From Hyphomicrobiaceae bacterium (GTDB lineage Bacteria > Pseudomonadota > Alphaproteobacteria > Rhizobiales > Hyphomicrobiaceae), in contig JAGRKV010000008.1 in assembly GCA_020442165.1 (NCBI GenBank), positions 62,001 to 126,000 on the forward strand: DNA of 64,000 bases. Reading direction: 5' to 3'. Shown here one piece after another: positions 37,112 through 45,213 of this stretch. Every line of letters begins with the position of its first letter. The stretch's first letter is position 1. The notes under the pieces are model-generated. The model saw nothing but the letters and a program-made list of their open reading frames with translations, searched no databases and was not told the DNA's origin. The position numbers and the translations under genes are program-made.

Positions 37112-37846
37112 GTGGCCCTGATGGCGGCAAACACACGGGCAGGGGGGCGGAACGTACAGGTTCCGGCGTCTAATGGCGCGCGGCGGCGCCCGCCGATCAT
37201 CGTGCAGCTTTTCGCAGGCGCATGCTTGCTGATTGCCTTCTTCTGGCTGTTTTCAGGGGGCGGCGCAAAAAGCCTGCTGACATCCGCGGCGCCACTTTCA
37301 TTGGCGCTCGAACGGGCGTCCTTAATGGTTGCCTGGATAAGGTCGTTCATTGCGCATGCGCCAGCGCTCAGCATCGGCGTGACATTCGTTTTCGCGGCGC
37401 TGCCGCTCGCCATTGTGACCATGATTGCGCGGCGACTCTTCGCGGGGCGCGGCGCAAGCGGCGAGGATCTGCGCTTGGCCCTGGCAGCAACGTCCTCAAC
37501 GGCAGCAGACGATACGGTTGCGGTCACAGGTTTTTCGCGACCGCGCCGCGCCTGGCTCGAATACGCGCACGAGCCGGGGACACCCGGCGTTGCGTTGGGC
37601 GGTGGGCTCGTTCGAATCGGCAGTGCGGCCGACAACGATCTGGTGATGAGTTCGGCTGGTGTCGAGCGCTATCACGCCGCGGTTAACCGAACGCGCGAGC
37701 ACGACACCTATGTGAATGATCTGACCGGATCTGCAAAAGGCGCGATCAAGGTCAATGGACGGCGCACGCGGTGCGCCCGCCTGCGAAACGGCGACGTCAT
37801 CGTCATCGCCGGTGTGAAACTCATCTATCGAACATCGAAAGCTTGA
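37112..37846 (+). CDS. Membrane protein with a C-terminal FHA domain
   Basis: 244 residues from GTG 37112, which has a GGGGGG Shine-Dalgarno at 10 bases; ATG 37121 is the alternative. Two membrane segments (IVQLFAGACLLIAFFWLF; ALSIGVTFVFAALPLAIVTM) are followed by a cytoplasmic linker and an FHA domain (about 150-240): GGLVRIGSAADNDLVM, VERYHAAVNR, KGAIKVNGRR. Arg and Asn of the phosphothreonine pocket are kept (RIGS, VNG); the Ser of the SxxH motif is Glu. FHA domains bind phospho-Thr proteins. It is first of three genes in a row (FHA, FHA, PP2C), divergent from the kinase. Confidence 0.8.
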   Translation: MALMAANTRAGGRNVQVPASNGARRRPPIIVQLFAGACLLIAFFWLFSGGGAKSLLTSAAPLSLALERASLMVAWIRSFIAHAPALSIGVTFVFAALPLAIVTMIARRLFAGRGASGEDLRLALAATSSTAADDTVAVTGFSRPRRAWLEYAHEPGTPGVALGGGLVRIGSAADNDLVMSSAGVERYHAAVNRTREHDTYVNDLTGSAKGAIKVNGRRTRCARLRNGDVIVIAGVKLIYRTSKA

Positions 37847-37922
37847 GTTTTTGAGGTTTCGCTTGCCGTTGTGCGGGTGTTGGCGCGGAGCCGGACAGGA
37901 TAACGAGGAGGAGGTTTAAGCC

Positions 37923-38804
37923 ATGTCGGAATCTGCAAAGGCAAGGGAGGCGGGACAACGCGGCTCCGGCCTGTTTGGATCATTGAAGGATGCTCTGGCG
38001 GCGGCGAGCCGTGAGGAGCATGCCGGTGCGGCGCTTGCAGCTTTTGCTGGCCGGTCGAAGGCGGCAGACGCGCAGTCGGCGCCACAGTCTACCAATGCAA
38101 CGCTGCCAGCGGTGATCGCGCTGGCACCTCCGCCGGTGCCAAGCACTTCGGTGGCTGCCAGCGAAAGCACTGCTGTTGCCGGCAGCGAAAATGCACCGGT
38201 CGCTGCCAAGAGCCCGCGGGAAGCAGGCGCCTCCCTGCCATCGGCTGAAGAGGCCGCGCGGGCGGTGCGCGGCAGTGTGACCTTGCGCCGGGAAGAGCGG
38301 CATGCGGAACTCGGCGATCCGCCGACCACGCGCGTGGTTCGCAAACCTGTGGAAGCCAAAGTGAGCAAGGAAGAGACGGGCGAACCCCGCACGCAACTCG
38401 TTCGCGGGCGCCAGAAGCTGGCCCGGACCGACTTTTCCCAGGACCCGGTGGTGGGCTGGCTGGTGGTGGTCGGCGGGCCGGGTCTCGGTGCATTCAGGCC
38501 GGTATTCGAGGGCAACAACACGGTCGGGCGCGCGGCGTCGAACAGAATTGCCGTTGATTTCGGCGATGATGCAATCTCCGCTGAAGCGCAGGCCTATATC
38601 CGCTATGATTCCACCGATCGCAGCTTCCTGTTCGTGCCCAACCTGGCAAAAACCAATGTCGTTTCGGTCAATGACAAGCGGCCGACGGGGGCTGTCGAAC
38701 TGGCACATATGGATGTGATAACGATGGGGCGGACCCAGCTTGTGTTCGTGCCATTCTGCGGCGCGGATTTCGATTGGGCGGAGCTCGCGGAAGTCAAGGA
38801 TTGA
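37923..38804 (+). CDS. Cytoplasmic FHA-domain protein
   Basis: 293 residues from ATG 37923 with GAGGAGGAGG just upstream. Residues 1-170 are Ala/Ser/Pro-rich and low in order (AALAAFAGRSKAADAQSAP and similar). The FHA domain is C-terminal (about 195-290): FEGNNTVGRAASNRIAVDF, ISAEAQAYIRYDS and TNVVSVNDKRPTGAVEL. The pocket Arg (VGR) and Asn (VND) are kept, but the His of SxxH is Gln. Thr-rich segments such as TLRREERH and PRTQLVRG may be kinase targets. Its stop overlaps the PP2C start by one base, so the two are translationally coupled. Confidence 0.82.
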   Translation: MSESAKAREAGQRGSGLFGSLKDALAAASREEHAGAALAAFAGRSKAADAQSAPQSTNATLPAVIALAPPPVPSTSVAASESTAVAGSENAPVAAKSPREAGASLPSAEEAARAVRGSVTLRREERHAELGDPPTTRVVRKPVEAKVSKEETGEPRTQLVRGRQKLARTDFSQDPVVGWLVVVGGPGLGAFRPVFEGNNTVGRAASNRIAVDFGDDAISAEAQAYIRYDSTDRSFLFVPNLAKTNVVSVNDKRPTGAVELAHMDVITMGRTQLVFVPFCGADFDWAELAEVKD

Positions 38805-39601
38805 TGGTGCATTTCGAATATGCGCGCTGCTCGACCCAGGGCGCGCGCAACTACCAGGAAGACACGGCGGCGGTCTGGCCCGGGGAAGGCGATGCCTTCG
38901 CGCGCGGGCCTTCCGCCGTGTCCAGTCAGGATGCCGGCATCGTCGCGGTACTTGCCGACGGCATGGGCGGCCACGCGGGTGGTGCGCTGGCCAGCCGGAT
39001 GGTGTGCGAGAATTTTCTGGATACCTGCACGACCCGCAACGGGCCCATTCCAGAGCGGCTGATTGCCGCTCTGGAAGAAGCAAATGCAGCGGTAGCCACC
39101 AAGGTGGCGGAAGAGCCCATGCTGTCGGGCATGGGTTCGACGCTGATTGGCGCATGCTTCAGCGCCGCGGGCGTCGAGTGGGTCAGCGTCGGCGACAGTC
39201 CGTTGCTGCTCTACCGCGGCGGCGAGATCGCGCTTCTCAACGAAGATCATTCGCTGGCGCCTGAGCTCGACCGCCTGGTTGCGGCAGGCCGCATGACGGA
39301 GGAAGAGGCTAGGCACGATCCGCGCCGGCACATGCTGCGCTCGGCCGTTACAGGCGACGAGATCGACATGGTTGACGTATCGCGGCGGCCATTGAAGCTG
39401 GAGCCAGGCGACTATGTAATCCTTGCCAGCGACGGCCTGCATACGCTCGATACGGCGGAGATCGCACGGCTGGTCGCGGCCTATGGCTCGGAGGGTGCGG
39501 AGGCCGTGGCCAAGGCGCTGATCCGGGAGGTTGAACTGATGCGCGAGCCGCATCAGGATAACGCTACGGTCGTCGCCGTGCGGCTGAAGCCGCAGGAGTG
39601 A
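38804..39601 (+). CDS. PP2C-family Ser/Thr protein phosphatase
   Basis: 265 residues from ATG 38804 (TGATG overlap with the FHA gene). The metal-binding PPM blocks are complete: NYQEDTAAVW, LADGMGGHAGGALAS, GMGSTLIGACFSAAGVEW, VSVGDSPLLLYRGGEIALLN, DYVILASDGLHTL and QDNATVVAVRL. It would remove phosphate from Ser/Thr targets of the neighbouring kinase, in the cytoplasm. It lacks any transmembrane or extra domain. The pairing with a kinase and FHA proteins matches phospho-signalling sets that in some bacteria control type VI secretion or cell division; no such machinery is in this window. Confidence 0.9.
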   Translation: MVHFEYARCSTQGARNYQEDTAAVWPGEGDAFARGPSAVSSQDAGIVAVLADGMGGHAGGALASRMVCENFLDTCTTRNGPIPERLIAALEEANAAVATKVAEEPMLSGMGSTLIGACFSAAGVEWVSVGDSPLLLYRGGEIALLNEDHSLAPELDRLVAAGRMTEEEARHDPRRHMLRSAVTGDEIDMVDVSRRPLKLEPGDYVILASDGLHTLDTAEIARLVAAYGSEGAEAVAKALIREVELMREPHQDNATVVAVRLKPQE

Positions 39602-39769
39602 GGCGGCACGCGCGTGCGGACCGCCGGATTGTTTACCTATGCCAGCATACACAGGCTTGCCGCGCCATCGTGTCACTTGATTGCGCGTGGCGACGCGCCG
39701 ATCTTGCAGCCCATGACATGGCCCGCATTGCAGCGCGGCCGAGAGCTGACAATTTCAGGGATTTTCGCC

Positions 39770-39991
39770 ATGCCGATCTATGCGTTTAGCTGCAACTCAT
39801 GCAAGAAAGAGTTTGAGACGCTTGTGCGCTCCTCGGACACGCCGGAATGTCCCAGCTGTGGGAGTACGGAACTGACGCAGCAACTCGCGCTGATCGCATC
39901 ACCGGGCAGGGGCGGCGAGGATGCAGGCTCGTTCTCAGGCGGGGGCAGCCCTGGCGGGCACTCATGCGGCGGTGGCTGCGGCTGCGGATAG
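39770..39991 (+). CDS. FmdB-family zinc-ribbon protein
   Basis: 73 residues from ATG 39770. It starts MPIYAFSCNSCKKEFETLV and has two CxxC pairs (CNSC and CPSC) forming a zinc ribbon, followed by a Gly/Ser-rich tail with extra Cys (HSCGGGCGCG). FmdB-type proteins are small putative regulators, first seen beside formamidase genes; the molecular function is unclear. It lies 168 bases after the phosphatase with no clear link. Confidence 0.85.
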   Translation: MPIYAFSCNSCKKEFETLVRSSDTPECPSCGSTELTQQLALIASPGRGGEDAGSFSGGGSPGGHSCGGGCGCG

Positions 39992-40097
39992 GCGCGCTCC
40001 GTCCGACTGCTTTCTTGGGCATCTCGTGTCGATGGCGGCGCGCTCCTTTGTGCGCCACTTCGTTTTGCTATGCGGTGTAGCAGTACGCGGATCGTTG

Positions 40098-40207
40098 TCT
40101 TAGAGCGCGTTCACTTCTGATAAACTCGGGAGCGCACTCCATCTTCTTGTATTGAGCATTTTTTTCACGCTGAACCGCTACACACTTCAGCTAAACATGT
40201 TCTAGAT
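40098..40207. repeat. Repeat-like palindromic intergenic element of the Rhizobiales type
   Basis: About 110 bases from AGAGCGCGTT to AACATGTTCT, whose ends are inverted. On the minus strand it reads GAACATGTTTAGCTGAAGTG, then a GTTCAGCGTGAAAAAAATGC segment. From memory this resembles dispersed ~105-base repeats (Bru-RS-like) found in many Rhizobiales. Only one copy is in this window, so the repeat nature is recalled, not shown. Its end overlaps the ubiE stop codon. Confidence 0.5.
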
Positions 40208-40969
40208 CTTCCAGCCCGAGTGCATGGCGGCGATGCCGCCGGTGAGATTGCGATAGCTGACGCGCTCGAAGCCGGCGGCGCGGATCATTGTCGCAAAGGC
40301 CTCCTGCTTGGGGAACTTGCGGATCGATTCCACTAGGTACTGATAGGGCTGGTCATCACCAGCGATCAGCTTGCCCATGCGTGGGATAATGTGGAACGAG
40401 TGTAGTTCGTACAACTTGTCCAGGACCGGCATCTGAACTTCTGAGAACTCCAGGCACATGAAGCGGCCGCCGGTCTTGAGCACGCGGTGGGCTTCGGCAA
40501 GCGCCTTGTCGATGTTGGTCACGTTGCGGATGCCGAATGCGATCGTGTAGGCGTCGAATGATTTGTCGGGGAAGGGCAGCGTCTCGGCATTGCCCTCGAC
40601 GCATTCGATGCGGTGCGCCAGCCCGGCATTGTTCACGCGGCGCTGGCCAACGTCGAGCATCTCACGGCTGATGTCGCAGATGACGGCGGTTGCGGAGTCT
40701 GAGGTCTTGTCGGCGTAGCGGAGCGCGATGTCGCCGGTGCCGCCCGCCACGTCCAGGAGGCGGAACGGCCGGTCGCCTTTGGGCGGCGCCAGCCAAGCGA
40801 TGAAGTCGCGCTTCCAAAGCCGGTGCAGGCCGCCCGACATCAGGTCGTTCATGACATCGTAGCGGTCGGCGACCTTGGCGAAGACGTCATTGACGAGGCC
40901 CTGGCGTTCTCCCTTGGGTACTTCGCGGTAGCCAAATGACGTGGTTTCGGGCCGTGGCGTATCTGACAT
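40202..40969 (-). CDS. ubiE: Ubiquinone/menaquinone biosynthesis C-methyltransferase
   Basis: 255 residues from the ATG at 40969. The family motifs are complete: [39 protein letters not shown], the SAM-binding [15 protein letters not shown], and [15 protein letters not shown] at the C-terminus. It methylates the benzoquinol ring in ubiquinone synthesis in the cytoplasm. The frame is open for 390 more bases upstream, but that part is not family-like. Divergent from the GlcG-like gene. In many alphaproteobacteria it is next to mutM and ubiB; mutM is close here, ubiB is absent. Confidence 0.95.
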   Translation of the reverse strand: MSDTPRPETTSFGYREVPKGERQGLVNDVFAKVADRYDVMNDLMSGGLHRLWKRDFIAWLAPPKGDRPFRLLDVAGGTGDIALRYADKTSDSATAVICDISREMLDVGQRRVNNAGLAHRIECVEGNAETLPFPDKSFDAYTIAFGIRNVTNIDKALAEAHRVLKTGGRFMCLEFSEVQMPVLDKLYELHSFHIIPRMGKLIAGDDQPYQYLVESIRKFPKQEAFATMIRAAGFERVSYRNLTGGIAAMHSGWKI

Positions 40970-41164
40970 GGAGCGGACTCGCTGTGATTGGCCGGTGGGG
41001 TGGCTGTTACGGATTGCCGGCACGATTTGGCGGCACCATAGCCCAGGGGTAACGGCTGGGCCATGGGTCAGAAGGTGGCGTGCCCTGGCCAGATGGCTGT
41101 GCGTGCGGCGGGATTTTATGGCAATACCGGCGTCGTGGTTGGAGTGTTGGGTAGGGAGCAGAAT

Positions 41165-41587
41165 ATGATCCGTCTGGAACAGGCAGAGGCCATTGTCGCT
41201 GGAGCGCGCAAGCACGCGCGGGCGGCCAACCTGAAGCCCGTGGCGATCGCGGTACTCGATCTTCGCGGGGCGATCAAGGCGCTCATCAACGAAGATGGAA
41301 CCAGCCTGCACCGGACGGACGTCGCCATCGGAAAGGCCTATGGCGGGATCGCGTTCGGGCAATCATCGCGCAAGCTTGGCGAGCGGGCGGACAGGCAAGC
41401 CTATTTCATCGATGCCTGCGGGCGCATTACAGGGGGAAAGCTTGTGCCGGTTCCCGGTGGTGTCCTGATCCGCAACGCGGAAGGCGAGCTTCTGGGTGCC
41501 ATCGGTATTTCCGGTGACACCTCGGAGAACGACGAGGCAGCGTGCTGTGCGGGTATCGCAGCGGCGGGGCTCGTGGCGGAGATATGA
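41165..41587 (+). CDS. GlcG/HbpS-like (DUF336) protein
   Basis: 140 residues from ATG 41165. It matches the DUF336/GlcG pattern: [73 protein letters not shown] and [18 protein letters not shown]. Members include heme-binding HbpS and glycolate-locus GlcG; the role here is unknown. It lies 33 bases before mutM on the same strand, so they may be co-transcribed. An upstream start at 41063 is possible but not family-like. Confidence 0.82.
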   Translation: MIRLEQAEAIVAGARKHARAANLKPVAIAVLDLRGAIKALINEDGTSLHRTDVAIGKAYGGIAFGQSSRKLGERADRQAYFIDACGRITGGKLVPVPGGVLIRNAEGELLGAIGISGDTSENDEAACCAGIAAAGLVAEI

Positions 41588-41620
41588 GGCAGGCGGGCGT
41601 GCGCGCGGTGAAGGTGTTTC

Positions 41621-42520
41621 ATGCCTGAGCTGCCTGAAGTGGAAACAGTCCGGCGGGGGCTGGAGCCGGCAATGGTGGGGCGTGCATTCGCGCGCGTGGA
41701 GGCGCGCCGGCCGGATCTGCGGTTTCCCTTGCCTGAGCGCATGGCCGAGCGACTTCAGGGGCGGATTCTAGAGCACCTGGGGCGGCGTTCGAAGTATCTC
41801 ATCGGCAGGGTATCTGGCGGTGACGTTCTCATCATGCATCTGGGCATGAGCGGGCGGTTCACGATCGGCGGCGTTCAGCCAGGCCAGTTCGTGCATGAGA
41901 CGGGTTCCGATCCCAAGCACGATCATGTCGTATTCGAGATGTCAAAGGCGAAGGGCCTTCGGGGGACTGCGGCTGAGGCACGCCGCATCGTCTACAACGA
42001 TCCGCGCCGGTTCGGATTCATGGTGATGGTGCCGGAAGGAGAGTTCGAGGCGCATGCGTTGATCCGGGATCTCGGACCTGAGCCGCTGGGGAATGGGTTG
42101 ACGGCACAGTATCTCGCGGAGCGGGCGGCGGGGCGGAAGGTGGATCTCAAAGCCTTCCTGATGGACCAGAAAACCGTTGCCGGTCTTGGCAATATCTACG
42201 TCGCGGAGGCGCTATTCAGGGCCGGGCTTTCGCCCAACCGCGCAGCTTCCAGTCTGGCAGACCGGCGGGGACTGCCAACGGCCAGGGCGGAACGGCTGGT
42301 TCCGGCGATACGGCAGGTTCTGGGGGATGCAATCGCGGCGGGCGGCTCGACGCTACGCGATTATCGCTCGGCGGAAGGGGCGCTGGGCTACTTCCAGCAT
42401 CAGTTTTTGGTCTACGGCAGGGCCGGAGAGCCTTGCGCGGGGCCGGGTTGTCGGGGCATTGTGCGACGCAGCATTCATGCCGGGCGCTCGACCTTCCATT
42501 GCCCAGCCTGTCAGCGCTGA
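41621..42520 (+). CDS. mutM: Formamidopyrimidine-DNA glycosylase
   Basis: 299 residues. It begins [16 protein letters not shown], giving the catalytic Pro 2 and Glu 3, with the conserved Lys in GRRSKYLI, the H2TH region [20 protein letters not shown] and the zinc finger CAGPGCRG...FHCPACQR. It removes 8-oxoguanine and other oxidised purines and nicks the strand. Length is slightly above the usual 270-290. Its end overlaps by ten bases the small membrane gene on the other strand. Confidence 0.95.
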   Translation: MPELPEVETVRRGLEPAMVGRAFARVEARRPDLRFPLPERMAERLQGRILEHLGRRSKYLIGRVSGGDVLIMHLGMSGRFTIGGVQPGQFVHETGSDPKHDHVVFEMSKAKGLRGTAAEARRIVYNDPRRFGFMVMVPEGEFEAHALIRDLGPEPLGNGLTAQYLAERAAGRKVDLKAFLMDQKTVAGLGNIYVAEALFRAGLSPNRAASSLADRRGLPTARAERLVPAIRQVLGDAIAAGGSTLRDYRSAEGALGYFQHQFLVYGRAGEPCAGPGCRGIVRRSIHAGRSTFHCPACQR

Positions 42521-42807
42521 ACGGCTCCCACCGGTTCTTGGGCGTAGCGGCGGCGAGCAGGCCGGAGCACGCCCCAGAGCGCCTTTAGTGACAGGAGGCC
42601 CAGCACAAGCGTCAGACCCGCGTAGGCCAGCGGAATGCCCATGGGCGCAATGCGGTCCAGAGGTTTAACGGCATCCGCGAAACACAGTCCCCACTCGTCC
42701 TTGCAGCTCCACCAGACCAGGGCGTGCTTGTGCAGGAAGTAGGCGGAGAAGGCGGCAGCGGTGCCGAAGATGACGAGAAAGACGAAATAGAACAGGCGGC
42801 GGAACAT
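42511..42807 (-). CDS. Small two-helix membrane protein
   Basis: 98 residues. Hydrophobic segments are at about 5-25 ([20 protein letters not shown]) and 57-78 ([19 protein letters not shown]), with a short Cys-bearing loop between them ([16 protein letters not shown]). No family is recognised. The gene is convergent with mutM and overlaps its end by 10 bases. Its loop with two Cys, likely in the periplasm, could form a disulfide. It may be a chance-conserved alphaproteobacterial protein. Confidence 0.6.
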   Translation of the reverse strand: MFRRLFYFVFLVIFGTAAAFSAYFLHKHALVWWSCKDEWGLCFADAVKPLDRIAPMGIPLAYAGLTLVLGLLSLKALWGVLRPARRRYAQEPVGAVQR

Positions 42808-42906
42808 TCCTAGCTCCCGGCAACTGACAACACGATCCGCTGAGGTCGATTTGCTTAGCCCTGCCGGGCCTTTCGCTCAACAAGATCAGAAACTGGAGAT
42901 TAGAGC

Positions 42907-43680
42907 ATGGCCTTTGAGAACATCATTGTCGAGACGAAGGATCGGGTCGGCGTCATTACGCTTAACAGGCCGAATGCGCTCAATGCCTTGAACAGTGCCC
43001 TCGTCGCGGAGCTTAACCAGGCGCTTGATGCATTCGAGGCGGATGCGGCAATAGGCGCCGTCGTCATCACCGGTTCGGAGAAGGCCTTTGCAGCCGGGGC
43101 GGACATCAAGGAAATGGCGTCGAAGAGCTACACCGACGTTTATGGCGAAGACTTCATCTCCACATGGGAGCGCATCACCCGTTGCCGCAAACCGATCATC
43201 GCTGCCGTTTCCGGTTTCGCGCTGGGTGGCGGCTGCGAGCTTGCCATGATGTGCGACTTCATCATTGCCGCCGATACCGCCAAGTTCGGCCAGCCGGAGA
43301 TCACGCTTGGCATCATGCCGGGTGCGGGCGGTACGCAGCGCCTGACGCGCTTCGTCGGCAAGTCGAAGGCCATGGAAATGTGCCTCACCGGACGCATGAT
43401 GGATGCAGCTGAAGCCGAGCGCTCAGGTCTTGTCAGCCGCGTGGTGCCGGCGGCAGATCTTCAGGCGGAAGTCATGAAGGCTGCGAGCAAGATCGCCGCC
43501 ATGTCGTTGCCAGCGGTCATGATGACCAAGGAGACGATCAACCGCGCCTACGAGACGACGCTCACCGAAGGTGTGCGCTTCGAGCGGCGCGTGTTCCACG
43601 CGATGTTTGCAACCGACGATCAGAAAGAGGGCATGGCGGCGTTCGTCGAGAAGCGCAAGCCTGCCTTCAAGCATAGCTGA
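42907..43680 (+). CDS. Enoyl-CoA hydratase/crotonase
   Basis: 257 residues of standard length. The crotonase signature is complete: [15 protein letters not shown], the oxyanion-hole stretch [25 protein letters not shown] with one catalytic Glu, and [17 protein letters not shown] with the second. It hydrates short-chain enoyl-CoA in beta-oxidation or, in this kind of methylotroph, possibly crotonyl-CoA in the ethylmalonyl-CoA pathway that regenerates glyoxylate. That second role is inference. An AGATTAGAGC leader precedes ATG 42907. It is convergent with the next gene. Confidence 0.92.
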   Translation: MAFENIIVETKDRVGVITLNRPNALNALNSALVAELNQALDAFEADAAIGAVVITGSEKAFAAGADIKEMASKSYTDVYGEDFISTWERITRCRKPIIAAVSGFALGGGCELAMMCDFIIAADTAKFGQPEITLGIMPGAGGTQRLTRFVGKSKAMEMCLTGRMMDAAEAERSGLVSRVVPAADLQAEVMKAASKIAAMSLPAVMMTKETINRAYETTLTEGVRFERRVFHAMFATDDQKEGMAAFVEKRKPAFKHS

Positions 43681-43699
43681 GCTGAAACCGGCGGTGCTA

Positions 43700-44299
43700 T
43701 CAGCTGCGCGCCTTCAGCCGGCGGTGGGTCGCATATGCCTGGAGTGAAATGACAACGATCGCGAGGCCGCCTGCCACGAAGATGTGGTTGGCGGCCCAGT
43801 CGTCTTTGGGTGTCCGCAGCTTGCCGCTGAAGAACACGATGGCCAGCGCGACGCTGGCGGCGATGGCCTGCAGAAGCGCTGCAATCGCCATGATGTCCAT
43901 GGTGCCGCTGGCCGCCTTCGGATCGGTTTGCTCATTGAGGTGGCGCGCATAGGCGATGAGGCCCAGTGCGATCAGAAGCATGCCCGAGCCATATTGCCAG
44001 CCATGCCGCCACGACAGGCCGGACAGCAGATAGACAGCCAGCATGGCGAGGCCGCCCCAGCCATACGTGTAGCCCAAGAGTTGAGCATTCGCACGAGCCG
44101 GAACGATCGCATCGATGGACGCCGTGCCGTCGCGCGCGTGCGAGTTGATGTCCTGAGCGACCATCGCCAGGGCAATGGCGGCCAGTGCCGCTGCTATGGC
44201 AGAGGCTGAGCGCAGACCATCCCAGCCTGCCCATGTCATGCCGGCGATGCTCGCCGCCAATATGGCAAACAATCGGATCGGCATCTGGTTGCCTGGCAT
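43700..44299 (-). CDS. Integral membrane protein, paralogue of the next gene (B)
   Basis: 199 residues from ATG 44299, set by a GGTGGAG Shine-Dalgarno. It has about six hydrophobic helices (FAILAASIAGMTWAGW; AIAAALAAIALAMVA; GWGGLAMLAVYLLSGL; GSGMLLIALGLIAYA; AIAALLQAIAASVALAIVFF; HIFVAGGLAIVVISLQAY). It shares with the gene on its right the segment DDWAANHIFVAGGLA (there KDWAAQNVFFTGAVG) and a Gly-Tyr/Phe-x-Tyr start to one helix. No known family. Probably an inner-membrane protein of unknown role. Confidence 0.6.
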   Translation of the reverse strand: MPGNQMPIRLFAILAASIAGMTWAGWDGLRSASAIAAALAAIALAMVAQDINSHARDGTASIDAIVPARANAQLLGYTYGWGGLAMLAVYLLSGLSWRHGWQYGSGMLLIALGLIAYARHLNEQTDPKAASGTMDIMAIAALLQAIAASVALAIVFFSGKLRTPKDDWAANHIFVAGGLAIVVISLQAYATHRRLKARS

Positions 44300-44341
44300 C
44301 AACTCCACCTCTGCTTGATCGTCCTGCCGCCGGAAATGGCA

Positions 44342-44370
44342 ACGCGCCCGGTCCGTTGAACCGGGCGCGT
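44342..44370 (-). terminator. Hairpin after membrane protein A
   Basis: ACGCGCCCGGT (44342-44352) and ACCGGGCGCGT (44360-44370) form a perfect 11-base stem with a seven-base loop, 23 bases past the minus-strand stop at 44394. It has no long T-run on the minus side. It sits between the two paralogous genes. Confidence 0.7.
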
Positions 44371-44393
44371 GCTACTTAGCAGATCGACCGAGG

Positions 44394-44987
44394 TTAGGCG
44401 ACGCGGTCGTTGCGCGATGCCCACAGGACATAGGCTGACAGCACCATCAGGCCAACGGCTCCCGTAAAGAAGACGTTCTGTGCCGCCCAGTCCTTGAGCT
44501 GCGGGTTGGTGTAGCGCGTGAGCTTGCCGTCGACGAGCATGCCGACAATCGCGATGCCCATGCCGATAAACTGTACCCATGTCAGCTTATTGCCGATTGC
44601 GATCATGGTCTTGTCGTCTTGGTGGGCTTCCGCGTCGCGGGTCAGAAGGTTGGAGTAGAAAATACACATGGTGCCCACGAGCGCCAGGGCGAGGAACCAC
44701 TGCCACCACTCGTGCCAGTTGAAGAGTGTGAGGTATGTAAGCGCGATGACGACGGCGGCCCACATGTAGATGAAGCCCATGCTGCGCGCTGTCGCCGATG
44801 CGATAACGGACTTCGGCGCACCTTCGCGGCGCAGTTTCTGATTCTCCAGAATGGCGGCAAAGGCGATGCCCAGTGCGATAATGACTCCCATTGCAAGGTG
44901 AACCAAAGGCAGCTTCGCACCGGCCGTCAGCATCATCATCGAAAGGCAAGTTGCGAAGGCTATTCCCCACACAATCATGGATGGCAT
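44394..44987 (-). CDS. Integral membrane protein, paralogue of the previous gene (A)
   Basis: 197 residues with about five to six membrane helices (MIVWGIAFATCLSMMMLTA; LVHLAMGVIIALGIAFAAIL; GFIYMWAAVVIALTYLTLF; WWQWFLALALVGTMCIFY; FIGMGIAIVGMLV; VFFTGAVGLMVLSAYVLW). It is related to the gene at 43700-44299, sharing the KDWAAQNVFF block and helix spacing, so a tandem duplication is likely. The cytoplasmic loop NLLTRDAEAHQDDKTM is acidic. Function unknown. Confidence 0.65.
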   Translation of the reverse strand: MPSMIVWGIAFATCLSMMMLTAGAKLPLVHLAMGVIIALGIAFAAILENQKLRREGAPKSVIASATARSMGFIYMWAAVVIALTYLTLFNWHEWWQWFLALALVGTMCIFYSNLLTRDAEAHQDDKTMIAIGNKLTWVQFIGMGIAIVGMLVDGKLTRYTNPQLKDWAAQNVFFTGAVGLMVLSAYVLWASRNDRVA

Positions 44988-45213
44988 AAACGAATCTCCG
45001 TTGTTCGCCGCGGCCGCAACGATAGCGCCACAGATGGTTGAGACGCTGTTAATAGGGCCGCATACGCCCGGATTTTACAGCGATTCATGGTAAATCGCGC
45101 ACGCTTGCGGGCGGAAAGTCAAGTGGCGAGGCGCTTATGCGAGAAGCGGTTGAGCGAACGCGGAAAATTCAAGCTCAACGGGTGTGGGCGAAGACAGCAT
45201 TCTGCCCGGATCG

